A stretch of 64,000 bases of DNA, from the NCBI GenBank assembly GCA_020796225.1, contig CM036762.1, positions 50,570,407-50,634,406 of the forward strand, read 5' to 3'. A program made the position numbers and the translations under genes. The DNA comes from Arion vulgaris. Its lineage: Eukaryota > Mollusca > Gastropoda > Stylommatophora > Arionidae. Shown in pieces: positions 31,236 to 41,944 of the stretch. The notes under the pieces were generated by a model that worked only from the letters and a program-made list of their open reading frames with translations, did no database searches and had not been told where the DNA came from. How positions within the stretch are numbered: the stretch's first letter is position 1; every line of letters starts with the position of its first letter.

Positions 31236-32400
31236 TGTCTCTGTAAACGTCTATTGTCTATTCCCAGGTATAGGTAAACACGTAAAAACAAAGTACTACA
31301 GTTTTACAAAATACATAAACAGCAACGTTTCGACCAAAAGGCCTTTATCAAGCAAACAATACAACAAGAATGACGAATTTCGAGGAACACTACAAATGGA
31401 CGATTACATGTGGAAATATAAACCTATCTGATGAAAATCTGGGAATAAAAACGAACAACGAAATGAGTGCAACACAAAACCGAAAGTGGAAAAGGAGAGG
31501 AACAATAAACAATATAGTGGATAAATGACACATATATGGAGCAAACACACATATAGATAACAAGGCACGAGATAGTATTGAAGGGAAGGCATAGTAATAG
31601 CAATACAAACGAAAGAACAGATATAATATGCTAAAAAAGGGGGTGTAGGAACGGGAAATGCACCTACACAACAAATATAACTATAACTATAGAATCTTAC
31701 CTACTACGTGACGACGAATAGTTGCAGCAAAATGGCGACGATTATCGAAAAGGGTGGAGACTGCAGTAAAACTTGGAAAAATAGGTAAACACGTAAAAAC
31801 AAGTACTACAGTTTTACAAAATACATAAACAGTGACGATAAACAGCAACGTTTCGACCAAAAGGCCTTTATCAAGCAAACAATACAACAAGAATGACGAA
31901 TTTGCTTGATAAAGGCCTTTGGTCGAAACGTTGCTGTTTATCGTCACTGTTTATGTATTTTGTAAAACGTAGTAATTTGTTTTACGTGTTTACCTATTTT
32001 TCCAAGTTTTACTGCAGTCTCCACCCCTATTCCCAGGTAGAAGATGTAGTTGGCTGTTCACTCTTGCTGTTAAGCGTAGGGATGGGAGCTTTAATTTGTG
32101 TTCTAGGGCCAGATGAGTCGTCCTTGTGTTATATCCGTGTTTATGTAGTGTGGTCTTGATATTGTATATCCATCTTTTTCTTGGTCTTCCTTAGCTCTAG
32201 TACCTGATCTCTTTTATTGTATGCTGTTATTGGTGGTTGGTTGTATTTCATTCTCATTAAATGTCCAAACCACTGCATGTGTTGTCTTTCAATGTATTCG
32301 GTGCATGAAGTTATGCCCACTCTGATGTCCTCATTTCGTAGTCGTGTCTTTCCTGGTGACTCCCACTGCCTTCCGTCATATTCAAATTATCAGTTACAGT
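31236..32400 (-). mobile_element. LINE fragment (family d): RT C-terminus, split by insertion
   Basis: The minus strand at 32400-32040 reads EYIERQHMQWFGHLMRMKYN then QPPITAYN. After a frameshift come the RAKEDQEKDGYTISRPH and INTDITQGR parts. QWFGHLMRM followed by a basic RPKKRW-like block is an RTE-type C-terminus. The 3' end continues at 31236-31270 beyond an insertion at 31271-32026. An uninterrupted relative is at 37290-37655. Confidence 0.78.
31258..32039 (-). mobile_element. Fold-back retroposon, Penelope-like candidate, 13-bp TSD
   Basis: The insertion at 31271-32026 is bounded by 13-bp direct repeats CTATTCCCAGGTA (31258-31270, 32027-32039). It has three copies of one terminal repeat: direct at 31273 and 31786, and inverted at 31901. 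Arms 31752-31879 and 31901-32026 are complementary over about 126 bp with a 21-bp spacer, a strong fold-back. On the minus strand of the direct copies, TTGATAAAGGCC, TTTT, GGTC and GAAACGTTGCTG form a hairpin followed by GAAAC. This resembles the hammerhead-type modules known in Penelope-like element repeats, but with departures from the core. No GIY-YIG or RT domain is present; the body (31380-31750) shows no clear ORF. Confidence 0.65.
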
Positions 32401-32625
32401 TTGAATCCATTTTCTTCATGCTCTTCAACATCTTCTATTTAACGGATATCTACTTCCATGATCGTCTTCTCCAACTCTTCATGTCTTTCTATATGTCCAA
32501 AATACTTCCGTTTTTCTTATTCGTAGAATCAGCTAGTTTTCTTTCATTTGGAGTTCTTTCTCGATACATCTATTTGTTATATTATCTGTCCAAGATATAG
32601 AGGACGCTTCGTATACTTGAATAAA
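32400..32625 (-). mobile_element. LINE fragment (family a): RT thumb/C-terminus
   Basis: The minus strand carries ATGAAGAGTTGGAGAAGACG, the HEELEKTIMEVDIR-like segment. It is preceded in sense by the CAAGATATAGAGGACGC and GAAAGAACTCCAAATGAAAG portion also seen at 58109-58290. It adjoins family d material, so a composite of two LINE fragments is likely. Confidence 0.65.

Positions 32626-32628
<3 letters not shown>

Positions 32629-32678
<50 letters not shown>
32629..32678. repeat. TA microsatellite
   Basis: About 24 TA dinucleotides. Confidence 0.98.
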
Positions 32679-32682
<4 letters not shown>

Positions 32683-33180
32683 CGCTAATCCGTCATTGAA
32701 TAGGTTATTAGACAGACAGCAATGTAAACCTGAAAACAAAGAGCATGTAACATTATAATTGGTGAAAATGTATAAATCACAAAATAATAAAACGCCGTAT
32801 TTTGTTCAGCTTCTTGTCGACGATGTAGGAGAACAAACTAAATGGTAAAAAATAACCAACTGTAAAAATACGAACGTTCCTATGAATAAAAGTAACTATA
32901 AAGAGCATGAAATGATAAATTAAAGATAACTCAAACAGAATATTGAAAATTGAATAAAGTCATTGAATAAAGTATACACAATATAAATTTGCTTACAGAA
33001 CTCGGAATAATATTTTCCAATATCGATATACAATAGTGAGTGCTGGAAAATGATAGCACGATTACTACATATAAACTAGAGATTTTGGCAAAATGTCTTA
33101 CGAAAATTCGAAGTACGATCAGGAAGGATGATAAATGGAAAGTTCTGGAAGAAAACTAACTATACGTCCCTGGCAATCAC
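32679..33180. other. Unassigned AT-rich DNA
   Basis: No gene or repeat recognised. Confidence 0.45.
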
Positions 33181-33184
33181 AATC

Positions 33185-33410
33185 AGAGTAAGATGACGGA
33201 GATGGCTTGTGTGGAATGTCTACGCGCACTTTAGCTAAGACAGATTTTCGATGGACTGAAAACTGGAGGAGGAGACTTGGTAAACGAAAGAAAACACAAA
33301 AAGGACAATGGAAAGTAAAATGAAAGATTGTGAACTGGTAGGTGATACTATGGCTAGAAAAGAAACAGACGCAGCAGTGGGATGAATTGTGAATGTCATA
33401 TGTGTAGACT
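33185..33410 (+). mobile_element. LINE fragment (family h): RT C-terminus, degraded
   Basis: Plus frames with frameshifts read GDGLCGMSTRTLAKTDFRW then TENWRRRLGKRKKTQKGQW, and a MKDCELVGDTMARK-type segment. LAKTxxRWTxxGxRRRGRPKxTWR followed by LARKAADR is a standard non-LTR RT tail, here decayed. Confidence 0.6.
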
Positions 33411-33478
33411 AGGACATGAATATTATATCTATATATCTATGAAGATGATATAGACGGATATATATATATATATATACA

Positions 33479-33643
33479 CAGTGGCGGCTCGTGATCGTTT
33501 TTGCTGGTGGGGCCAGATACAAATTTTCGGGAAAATTATGGCTTTGGGTTAGGTTATATTTTATCTTATTAAATAATAAATACACATTAAACATTATTTT
33601 TGGAGGGCCTCGGCCCTCTGGCCCTTAATGCGAGCCGCTACTG
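33479..33643. mobile_element. hAT-type MITE (family 2), 165 bp
   Basis: It starts CAGTGGCGGCTCGTGATC and ends CGAGCCGCTACTG, homologous throughout to 19751-19914. Flanking octamers are TATATACA and CATAATAT, so the target duplication is lost or altered within AT repeats. Confidence 0.85.
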
Positions 33644-33659
33644 CATAATATATATAATC

Positions 33660-34080
33660 AATTGTTGACAACGAAACTCATCTCTCGGATCAGAAATAAA
33701 GAGTAAAAAGGGACATATAGCTGCAGTTATATTGGATCAATGAAATTAGATATAACAGTTCACCTGTTCAGTTCTGACGGACTAATTTCTGAAGAGCAAC
33801 CTTAAGTTAGGTAATGACAGTAAGTAATCAACATAATTTAACAATTTAATAAAAAAAAAAAAAGCAGCTATTTCAGAAATGATGGCAGTAGTCCGTAGAC
33901 CATAAGCATCATTTACATTGGAGAACTAGAGACCATAATGCGATCAATTTATATAATCTTTATTTTCTTTGTCGTCCAGGTCATTGGTCATATAAGAACA
34001 TAAGACTTGCAGCCAAAGCGAAGTCTATTCTTCTACAGGTTTAGGTGTCAATCTGACAAAGACATATTCTATTTCAGTCC
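33660..34080. other. Unassigned AT-rich DNA
   Basis: No gene seen. Confidence 0.4.
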
Positions 34081-34233
34081 TACCCCCAGTATGCAGACAT
34101 AAGAAGAAAGAGGTGGCCAACTTAAACCAGCGTCCAAGACAAACTGTATAGCGTGGCTGACAATCTGAGGCAGATGGCGGCCTCTATTAAAAATCTGAAA
34201 TCCAATCTAGTGAGAACGCAGAAGAATCTCATC
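34081..34233 (+). mobile_element. LINE family f 3' end, 5'-truncated
   Basis: It encodes the PQYADIRRKRWPT-like segment and ends with AATCTAGTGAGAACGCAGAAGA. It matches the 3' ends of the SINE A-prime elements at 13467 and 57495 but lacks the SINE head. Confidence 0.8.
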
Positions 34234-34309
34234 CCTGGATGTAGTGATAGAGTAAAGTTAAGAGAATCATCACTTGCACCTCTCTCTCACTGCATTTGAC
34301 CTATTCTAC

Positions 34310-34915
34310 TTTCGACCATAGTCCATCACTCCGTGAGAACACCTACTTCCACTATCTCTCTCACTGCAATTGACTTGTCTGTTCCTACTTTCTTACCATA
34401 GTCCACCCCGTGAGAATCACCTACTTGCCACCTATCTCTCACTGCATTGACTTGATCTATTCCTCTTTTGTACCATAGTCCATGCACTACGGAATATACC
34501 ACTTGCCACCTATCTCTCCTGCAATTGACTTGATCTGTTCCACTATACAACATAGTCCATGCAACTCGTGAGAATACACCTACTTGCCACCTATCTCTCT
34601 CACTGCAATTGACTTGATCTGTTCCTACTTTATGTACCATAGTCCATGCACTCCGTGAGAATACACCTACTTGCCACCTATCTCTCTCACTGCAATTGAC
34701 TTGATCTGTTCCTACTTTATGTACCATAGTCCATGCACTCCGTGAGAATACACCTACTTGCCACCTATCTCTCTCACTGCAATTGACTTGATCTGTTCCT
34801 ACTTTATGTACCATAGTCCATGCACTCCGTGAGAATACACCTACTTGCCACCTATCTCCTCACTGCAATTGACTTGATCTGTTCTACTTTATGTACCATA
34901 GTCCATGCACCGTCC
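34310..34915. repeat. Minisatellite, 87-bp unit (about 7 copies)
   Basis: The unit carries CATGCACTCCGTGAGAATAC, ACCTACTTGCCACCTATCTC, ACTGCAATTGACTTGATCTG and TACTTTATGTACCATAGTC. Units at 34560-34880 are uniform; those at 34310-34560 have many one-base losses. Open frames are due to 87 being a multiple of 3. Confidence 0.95.
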
Positions 34916-35134
34916 TCTGAAGGTCATATAGAATTCATGCCCAAACCACAAAACCACCAAAAAAACACGGTAGATATAACGAGAGAAGAGACACGTAAAT
35001 AGAAATACTAGTTCTAATTTGTTAATGTGAAGTCGACGGACATATTGCAGCGTCGGCGTCAGTAAACTGTACATTCCATTAAAATAAATCATTTTCCAAA
35101 ATAAGCTGCCTCTAAATTGTCAACATTTTTAAAG

Positions 35135-35383
35135 CGATTAAAAGCCAAAGGTTTGACATCATTGCACCGGGTTTTAACCCACATGGTTCGGTCCCTCTCC
35201 GCAGAAATGGCACGCCACCTGTAGAGAGTATTGCACAAAGCACGAATTCTGTAGCTCCGGCAACAATCTTAGGGGTCTCTGGAAAAAATACAACCGTGAA
35301 CAGAACGGCGCGGTCCGGATTCGAACACACGATCTTCGGTTCGCAAGGCAAAGGCGTAACCACTTGGCCACAGAGACTCTCAC
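35135..35383 (-). mobile_element. SINE C (minus), nearly complete
   Basis: On the minus strand: GAGTCTCTGTGGCCAAGTGG (A box), TGTGTTCGAATCC (B box), CGCGCCGTTCTGTTCACGG, AGAGACCCCTAAGATTG, GGAGCTACAGAATTCGTGCT, CAATACTCTCTACAGGTGGC and AAACCCGGTGCAATGATGTC. Confidence 0.9.
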
Positions 35384-35389
35384 TTTATG

Positions 35390-35865
35390 ACTAAGTACAG
35401 ACAATGCTGACATCATAAATACTCTGCTACGCAAATATGTGGAAACAAAATCAGAGATGCTAAACCGTCTGATTGAAATAGAGGTTAAAAGCAGACATGC
35501 CCGCAGGTTCTGTCTGCAAGAGTAGGAATTTAGTAGCGTAACCTTCCTAATTTGCTGCTTGCAGAACGTGCTTTGTGATTACCTTATAACTAAACTCTCA
35601 TAGCTTGGTTATTATAAAATTCAATACATATTTCGTGGGGCCGACATTATTTTGTACATATTTGAACATCACATTTAGAAGCAGAAATTTTTTTTTTTTC
35701 ATATGAAGTCTGTTTCTGTATTTGGATGCTGTCATTCAATCATGATTAAATATGCATTTCGACTTTTTAAACGTTGCAATAGTTATCGCAGAGTTGACAC
35801 AACCAAGCGCTTAAAGCATCGGAGTTATTAAATGATAACTAGATCTTTGGAGGAGTCTAGTGGTT
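35390..35865. other. Unassigned DNA
   Basis: No gene. Contains a T run at 35686-35700. Confidence 0.4.
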
Positions 35866-36180
35866 AGAGCGTTAGAGTAGGCAAGCGATTGCTGGCGTAG
35901 GCAAGCGATTGCTGGCGTAGCAGTTTGTTGAGAGCAAAGTCGCATAAGTGGTTGAGCGTTAAGTAGGCAAGCGATTGCTGGCGTAAGCAGTTTGTTAGAG
36001 CAAAGTCGCAGTCAAGTGGATTAGAGCGTTAAGTAGGCAAGCGATTGCTGGCGTAAGCAGTTTGTTAGAGCAAAGTCGCAGTCAAGTGGTTGAGCTTTGA
36101 GTAGTAGGCAAGCGACTGCTGGTGTAAGCAGGTTGTTAGACAAAGTCGCAGTCAAGTGGTTAGAGGTAGCAGTAGTGCAG
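35866..36180. repeat. Degenerate tandem repeat, about 66-bp unit
   Basis: Copies of TAGGCAAGCGATTGCTGGCG, TAAGCAGTTTGTTAGAGC, AAAGTCGCAGTCAAGTGG and TTAGAGCGTTAAG. The first unit has a 22-bp internal duplication. Confidence 0.9.
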
Positions 36181-36334
36181 CGTTGACTGCGCGCTAAGCT
36201 ACATCCACTCCGTAGATAAAAGTCGATCAAGATTTAGAAGCATGTCTAGAGAGAAACAATCTGAGTAATGATAACGGTAGATTCTTTCAATGCCAAGTCG
36301 TCGAAAGGCATGCCTGTACGGAGGGACATTGATA

Positions 36335-36430
36335 AAGGAAAGCAGACATACATGCAAAAACAGTCAGAAGCGTCACAACAGGCGCTTTATTACGCTTGAA
36401 TTCATATCGAACGAACGTAAGAAGATGAAT
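36335..36430 (+). mobile_element. SINE G 3' fragment
   Basis: The block GCAAAAACAGTCAGAAGCG and GAATTCATATCGAACGAACG followed by TAAGAAGA is shared with 47550-47645. Its shared presence and AAG tail suggest a retroposon 3' end. Confidence 0.5.
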
Positions 36431-36785
36431 AGGAAGCTACTATCATTGACAATGTTATTACAAAATAAAACCACGAACACTCATTTGTTTAGGTCATTCA
36501 TACAAAATATGTGCGTACAAAATAATGATGGATTGATCCAGTCCACAGCAAGGAACCAGCTATCCCAGGTTCCGCAGGGATATCGATTATCGGTACTTGC
36601 ACTATGTGGGTTTGAACTCTGTGGGTCAGATGGAAGCACGATTGCGATTATTCTCTCTGGACACATTCATCCTAGCCATCTTGTCTCAGTCAATTATGTC
36701 TCCCAAACAATAATAATCGGTAACAAACGTTCCATTATGTAGGCATTCAATATAATATTATTATTAAACTTACTAACTGAACTAC
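36431..36785. other. Unassigned DNA
   Basis: A plus-strand frame open to 36742 is present but has no recognisable family and includes the SINE G fragment; it is not called a gene. Confidence 0.4.
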
Positions 36786-37285
36786 ACAGTGAATATAAAC
36801 GAGGGATATGCCGACAAAGGAAATATATATATTTCTTTCCTCTTCTTCTTTTTTCGATACACTGCTACCTGGTTGTTGCCCAGTGTCGTGGTTTTCTGTT
36901 TTAGTTTCGTGCTGTTCTTGTGGGTTGGGTGATAGATATTTTTGCTCTTTGACAGAATTCTGTTATGCCATCTAACTATCTTTTTCGTGGTCTTCCTCTC
37001 GCCTTTTTTCATGATGTTCTGTCGTGGAACACTCTGTATACAGTGAAGTTTGGGTTGCATTCTTATTAAGTGGCCGAACCACTGCATTCTTTGTTTCTCT
37101 GTTGGTGACTATGTCTTTTCTGGTGGTGTTGGTAACTTTTCGCAGGCACCGCATTTCACATGTAGTTATTTTTTGGCGACTGCATTTTGATCATTGTCCA
37201 TAATGTGGATTCCAGTCGAGTGCATATCTAGTTATATTGTCTCTTTGTTTCCTCAGAATATGTCCTATTCAGTTGTGTAAACATT
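36786..37285 (-). mobile_element. LINE fragment (family c, RTE-like): RT C-terminus
   Basis: The minus strand reads EMRCLRKVTNTTRKDIVTN, then in another frame QRMQWFGHLIRMQPKLHC and IMKKGERKTTKKIVRWHNR. It ends in the LINE 3' UTR with ACGACACTGGGCAACAACC and an AAG tail at 36848. MKCLRKV and MxWFGHLxRM are RTE-type landmarks. A frameshift separates them. Confidence 0.82.
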
Positions 37286-37287
37286 AT

Positions 37288-37655
37288 TAAGAGAAAGTCT
37301 ATTGTCTATTCCCAGGTGGAAGATGTAGTTGGCTGTCCACTCTTGCCGTTAAGCGTAGGGATGGGAGCTTTAATTTGCGTTCTAGGGCTAGATGAGTCGC
37401 CCTTGTTGTGTTATATCCGTGTTTATGTACTGTGGTCTTGATATTGTCTATCCATCTTTTTCTTAGTCTTCTATTAGCTCTAGTACCCGATCTCTTTTTT
37501 ATTGTATGCTGTTATTTGTGGTTGGTTGTATTTCATTCTCATTTAATGTCGAAACCGCTGCATTTGTTTCTTTCGATGTATTCGGTGCATGCAACTATGC
37601 CCACTCTGCTTCTGATGTCCTCATTTCCTGGTGACTCCCACTGCCTTCCTAAGAG
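37288..37655 (-). mobile_element. LINE fragment (family d): RT C-terminus
   Basis: A second copy of the sequence at 32030-32400, here without the fold-back insertion (CTATTCCCAGGTGGAAGATG at 37308 is uninterrupted). This confirms the empty target site of the 31271-32026 insertion. Confidence 0.82.
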
Positions 37656-37799
37656 AAAGTGTCATCTCTACATTGAAAGTTGATTAATGAATAATCCAAA
37701 ATGTGTTAGTTAATTACTTGTCATAGTGGTACACATTCTGTCAGAGCCTGTTGTTATCCATCTTATTTCCTTTTAGTTTATATAATTATATTGCTCGTT

Positions 37800-38035
37800 G
37801 AACATAAAGTGCACTTTCTTGTTGGCATAGCTGAACATTCCTCCGTCGTTAATGAGTGCAATTTTCTCGTTGGTCGCACTAGTGCCCATTTTCCCCTGGT
37901 AGCGCATAGTGTCCATTCTTCCCTCGTTGGATCGCAAACTAGTGCTCATTCTTCCTCGTTGGTCGCACTTAATGCCATTCTTCCTCGTTGGTCGCACTTA
38001 AGTGTCCATTCTTCCTCGATGGCCACTAATAAAGA
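37800..38035. repeat. Degenerate tandem repeat, about 30-bp unit
   Basis: Six or so copies of TTCCTCGTTGGTCGCACT followed by AGTGCCCATT-type sequence. Confidence 0.85.
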
Positions 38036-38114
38036 GCTCGTAATTATAAACTGCACTAATACCAGCAACGGCACACATGTAGCACAATGAAATGATACTA
38101 TAAGCGACATGAAC

Positions 38115-38387
38115 AACTAAACCGCCCGAGTGGTTACCGGGGCCCACATTTGGGGTGTAAAGAATAGAACCACTGTTACCTGCCATGCATGTCGTAAGAG
38201 GCGACTAAGGAGGTTTGGCTGACATCGGATGCATGTGTCCTAAACGTGTAGAAATCTATGCGTTTAGGGGCCTACCAAACCAATGTGCAACGTATACACG
38301 TTCTTGACAAAGATCAAACATATCACAATGAGTGATTAAAATTGGTTGTAAAGAACGAACGCAAAGAAGAAGAAGAAATAACTAAAC
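38115..38387 (+). mobile_element. SINE A with 8-bp TSD
   Basis: The element at 38123-38379 starts CGCCCGAGTGGTTACCGGG, has the core GCATGTCGTAAGAGGCGA and ends in an AAG tail. AACTAAAC lies on both sides (38115-38122, 38380-38387). Confidence 0.88.
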
Positions 38388-38459
38388 GTAACAACAAATT
38401 TACAATCTCTACAATCTCAATGAACTAGTTCTGGAAATTTTGGGTGGATTGTGTGCATA

Positions 38460-38725
38460 GATAGTGGATGGAGTTTGGAATTGCAGTCACCAACATTTTC
38501 GTACCCATACATGTAGAAATCAAGGGAAGTGAAAGAGCAGACATACTTTCGGGTACTGTCACTGTGACAATCGGTAGGGCAATGATAGGACTGGTATCCT
38601 TGAAATCCACCAAGGAGACGAGTCGGACAGTGGATACAGGTAGTTATGAGGGTTCTACGTTAAAGTCTGGATTGCAGGAATTTGGAGCCAAACGTTATGT
38701 TTCTAGATTTGAGAACTATACTTAA
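38460..38725 (+). mobile_element. LINE fragment: end of RNase H domain
   Basis: The plus frame reads VTNIFVPIHVEIKGSERADI then LSGTVTVTIGRAMIG. FVPxHxxxKGxERADxL is the last conserved block of the LINE RNase H domain; the usual GH is replaced by IH. The frame stays open to the stop at 38723, where the 31-bp array starts. Confidence 0.7.
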
Positions 38726-39122
38726 CTGAGAGTAGAGAAGATGTTTTATTGTGTAACTGAGAGTAGAGAAGATGTTTTATTGTGTAACTGAGAGTAGAGA
38801 AGATGTTTTATTGTGTAACTGAGAGTAGAGAAGATGTTTTATTGTGTAACTGAGAGTAGAGAAGATGTTTTATTGTGTAACTGAGAGTAGAGAAGATGTT
38901 TTATTGTGTAACTGAGAGTAGAGAAGATGTTTTATTGTGTAACTGAGAGTAGAGAAGATGATTTATTGTGTAACTGAGAGTAGAGAAGATGTTTTATTGT
39001 GTAACTGAGAGTAGAGAAGATGTTTTATTGTGTAACTGAGAGTAGAGAAGATGTTTTATTGTGTAACTGAGAGTAGAGAAGATGATTTATTGGGTAACTG
39101 AGAGTAGAGAAGATGTTTTATT
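38720..39122. repeat. Minisatellite, 31-bp unit (13 copies)
   Basis: The unit TAACTGAGAGTAGAGAAGAT plus GTTTTATTGTG is highly uniform; two units read GATTTATT. The low divergence suggests recent expansion. The first unit overlaps the stop codon of the RNase H fragment. Confidence 0.97.
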
Positions 39123-39530
39123 AACCAAGACATGACTGCATCTGTCACTCGTTGTGTGTTGACGGATGTCCTGAAGATGAGATCGGAGTCCTTATGAAAT
39201 TGTTTCTTGTGTAATGAAGATGGACCGCCAACCGTCCAACCAACCACACACACTGGCAAATCATCAAAACAAATTTAACAACTAAATTAAACTAGCTAAA
39301 GTAGACTAAACTAAAACTGAACTAAACTAACTATACTAAAAACTAAACTAAAACTGAACTAAACTAACTATACTAAAAACTAAACAGTAAATAAAAAACT
39401 AAACGAAAGAAAACTAAAAACGAAACTGATAAACAATACTGAAATCACAAGCGTCGTCGTCCAGTTAGTATATGAATTTTATTCACATGAAATAGTACAA
39501 CTTTGATAGTATACTCCTCTGCCTCAAAAA
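39123..39530. other. Unassigned DNA with AACTAAACTA low complexity
   Basis: Stretch 39275-39420 is built from ACTAAACTAAA-type words. The rest is unrecognised. Confidence 0.6.
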
Positions 39531-39850
39531 AGATGTGTATGTAACAAAGATGTGCATGTAACAAAGATGTGTATGTAACAAAGATGTGTATGTAACAAAG
39601 ATGTGTGTAACAACGATGTTTGTAACAAAGATGTGTACGTAACAAAGATGTGTATGTTAACAAAGATGTGTGTGTATGTTAACAAAGATGTGTACGTAAC
39701 AAATATGTGTACGTAACAAAGATGTGTACGTAACAAAGATGTGCATGTAACAAAGATGTGCAGGTAACAAAGATATATGTAACAAAGATATATGTAACAA
39801 AGATGTACATGTAACAAAGATGTGTATGTAACAAAGATGTATGTTATAAA
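39531..39850. repeat. Minisatellite, about 16-18-bp unit
   Basis: Roughly 20 copies of GTAACAAAGATGTGTAT with variants (GTGCAT, GTACGTA, ATATAT). Ends 28 bp before the hAT element's TSD. Confidence 0.95.
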
Positions 39851-39877
39851 AAATAATCACACATGTCAGTCACCTTG

Positions 39878-41091
39878 TTGCCACCCAGAGCCGGATTAGC
39901 CTAGTAGCAGAAGTAGCAAATGCTACGGGCCCCGCGCTTCTGGGGGCCCGCGCCTATGTGACAGATGAAAATGGAAAAATAACCAGATGTTATATCAAAA
40001 ACACGCAAGCTGTCTGAATTTTTAAATGTCGTGTGTGATGGTGCTGAATCCAACGAAATCGAAGCAGAAAATACAGAAGACGTGTCCTACTGTGTAGTAG
40101 ATGAAAGCAGTGCTATAGAAGAATCATCATTACCAATATTACCATTAAGATCAGCAACTCTTCACGATTTAGCCACATTTTTCACAAGACAAACTGAAAT
40201 CGAATGTACAACAAGTCCTCCCAATTTAGCCATATCATCTTCAAGCCAAAGAGAGGCAGAAAGCACAGCACATGCTTCTAATGTAGCAACATCATCTACA
40301 AGCCAAAAACACAACGAAAGTAAAATGTACTCCAACGATATTGGTGAATGGCCAAACAACTTCAAACAATCCACGATTTTGTCGAAAGTCGTTTTTCACA
40401 TACACACATACACCAACAAACAAAACTCACGTGAAAGATTGGTTGTGTTATACAGAAACTAAAGGACAACTGTTCTGTTTTGTTTGAAAAGTTATTGATT
40501 TAGGCTGTACCATAGAGTGACTGGTGTATTTGGAATACTCCGGCAGTTAAAATCTATTACAGAGGAAGAGATCTTGAAAAGAACTCCAAATATTGTCAGC
40601 TCTTACCAAGAGGATTTGGAAGAAAGCCTAGGCGACAAACTTATGCAGTTCACTGAACTTTAAAACTAATGTAGCTGCTGCTATTAGCAACGAAAAGCAT
40701 GAGGCTCTAGAACTGCAATTTTATAAACTTATAATGGAAAATTTATTAGAGTCGTGTTTTCCAAATGTAGAAATAGTCTTACGAATTTACTTGTTTTTAA
40801 TGATTACTAACTGCAGCGGAGAACGTTCTTTTTCAACATTAAAGCGTATAAAAGTGAGTTAAGAAACACGATGGGACAAGATCGTCTAAATAACCTCACC
40901 TTAATGAACATTGAATGTAATTTACTTAGAGAAATTGATTTGTCTAGTATTATCTCTAAATTTGCTCACATTAAATCAAGAAAAGTTTGTTTGTAAAAGT
41001 TGTGTTTTATTTTATTATCATACAAAACCTAGGGCCCGCGCTAAAATTTGCTACGGGCCCCGCGCTAGCCTAATCCGGCACTGTTGCCACC
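39878..41091 (+). mobile_element. hAT transposon relic, 1,198 bp, perfect 8-bp TSD
   Basis: The element at 39886-41083 has ends CAGAGCCGGATTAG and the complement of CAGTGCCGGATTAG. Octamers TTGCCACC flank it (39878-39885, 41084-41091). It encodes parts of a ZMYM1-like hAT transposase. An N-terminal segment (SKTRKLSEFLNVVCDGAES onward, to 40462) is rich in Ser, Glu and Thr. Middle remnants include EEEILKRTPNIVSSYQEDLE near 40565. The C-terminal dimerisation region reads RIYLFLMITNCSGERSFSTL then KRIK, and after a one-base frameshift near 40855 NTMGQDRLNNLTLMNIE. The catalytic middle is largely deleted, so it cannot make transposase. Both ends repeat TGCTACGGGCCCCGCGCT. Confidence 0.92.
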
Positions 41092-41940
41092 CATATAACA
41101 GAACAAAGAAACGCTGAAGCGTGTTGTTTATAAACGAATGATATTCAAGTAAAACAGAGATTATGATCTATGTTTACAATCATCGAACCATGTAATCAAA
41201 ATGTGACAACAATAACATGAATAAAACGTAGAGGTTAGGGAGAAATCTATCATAGCTGTCAATCAATATGTCAATAGTCGCTCCACAACCGTTGACAATA
41301 CCAGGTATATAAAACAGCAAATGTCCTCATTTATTACAGTTACGTCTAAATTTTTCTGAATTATATCATAATAATATTAGAAAATGAATAATAACTATAT
41401 ATATATATATATATATAAATTATAAAAATGTCTGAAGCCTCAATGAAGTACTTTTCTATAGGTCCTAGCAGATGAGAAAAACTAGCTGATGGAAAGCGAT
41501 AGTGCGCAAGAGCGAAGAGTCTTTTAAGAAGAGACTTTTGAGAAGAGACTTTTGAGAAGAGTCTTTGAGAAGAGATTCTGAGAAGAGATTTTTCTATAAG
41601 CTGAAAGACAAGAGAGAAAAGCGAAAACTCAGAAGTTGTCACAGTAAAACACTTGACGATATAATCAGTTGAGCCTGTTATATGTGAATTTAATATTAGT
41701 GTTCCTGTGATGTGCTACATTGAAATTGAAGATACCATCAGTAAAAGAAGAAGATGGAGTGGGCATGTTTGTCAGTAAGGACATTGATTAGGACAGCGGA
41801 TGGGAAAAGAAAATATCAACCAAAAAAAAGAAGAAACTAAATGCCCTTTAATACAGCGCCAATTTCATCGTTCAAAAAGTTCTGAAGTAGTAAAAAAAAA
41901 ACAACCACGACCCCAATAAATAGTAACCTATTTGAGTAGA
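41092..41940. other. Unassigned AT-rich DNA
   Basis: Holds a TA microsatellite (41395-41416) and a few copies of a 15-bp GAGAAGAGACTTTT motif at 41525-41590. No gene. Confidence 0.5.
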
Positions 41941-41944
41941 AAAC

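Noticed and set aside
36290..36742. A 150-codon plus-strand ORF.
   Set aside because: No recognisable domain, overlaps a SINE G fragment, and the composition resembles flanking non-coding DNA.
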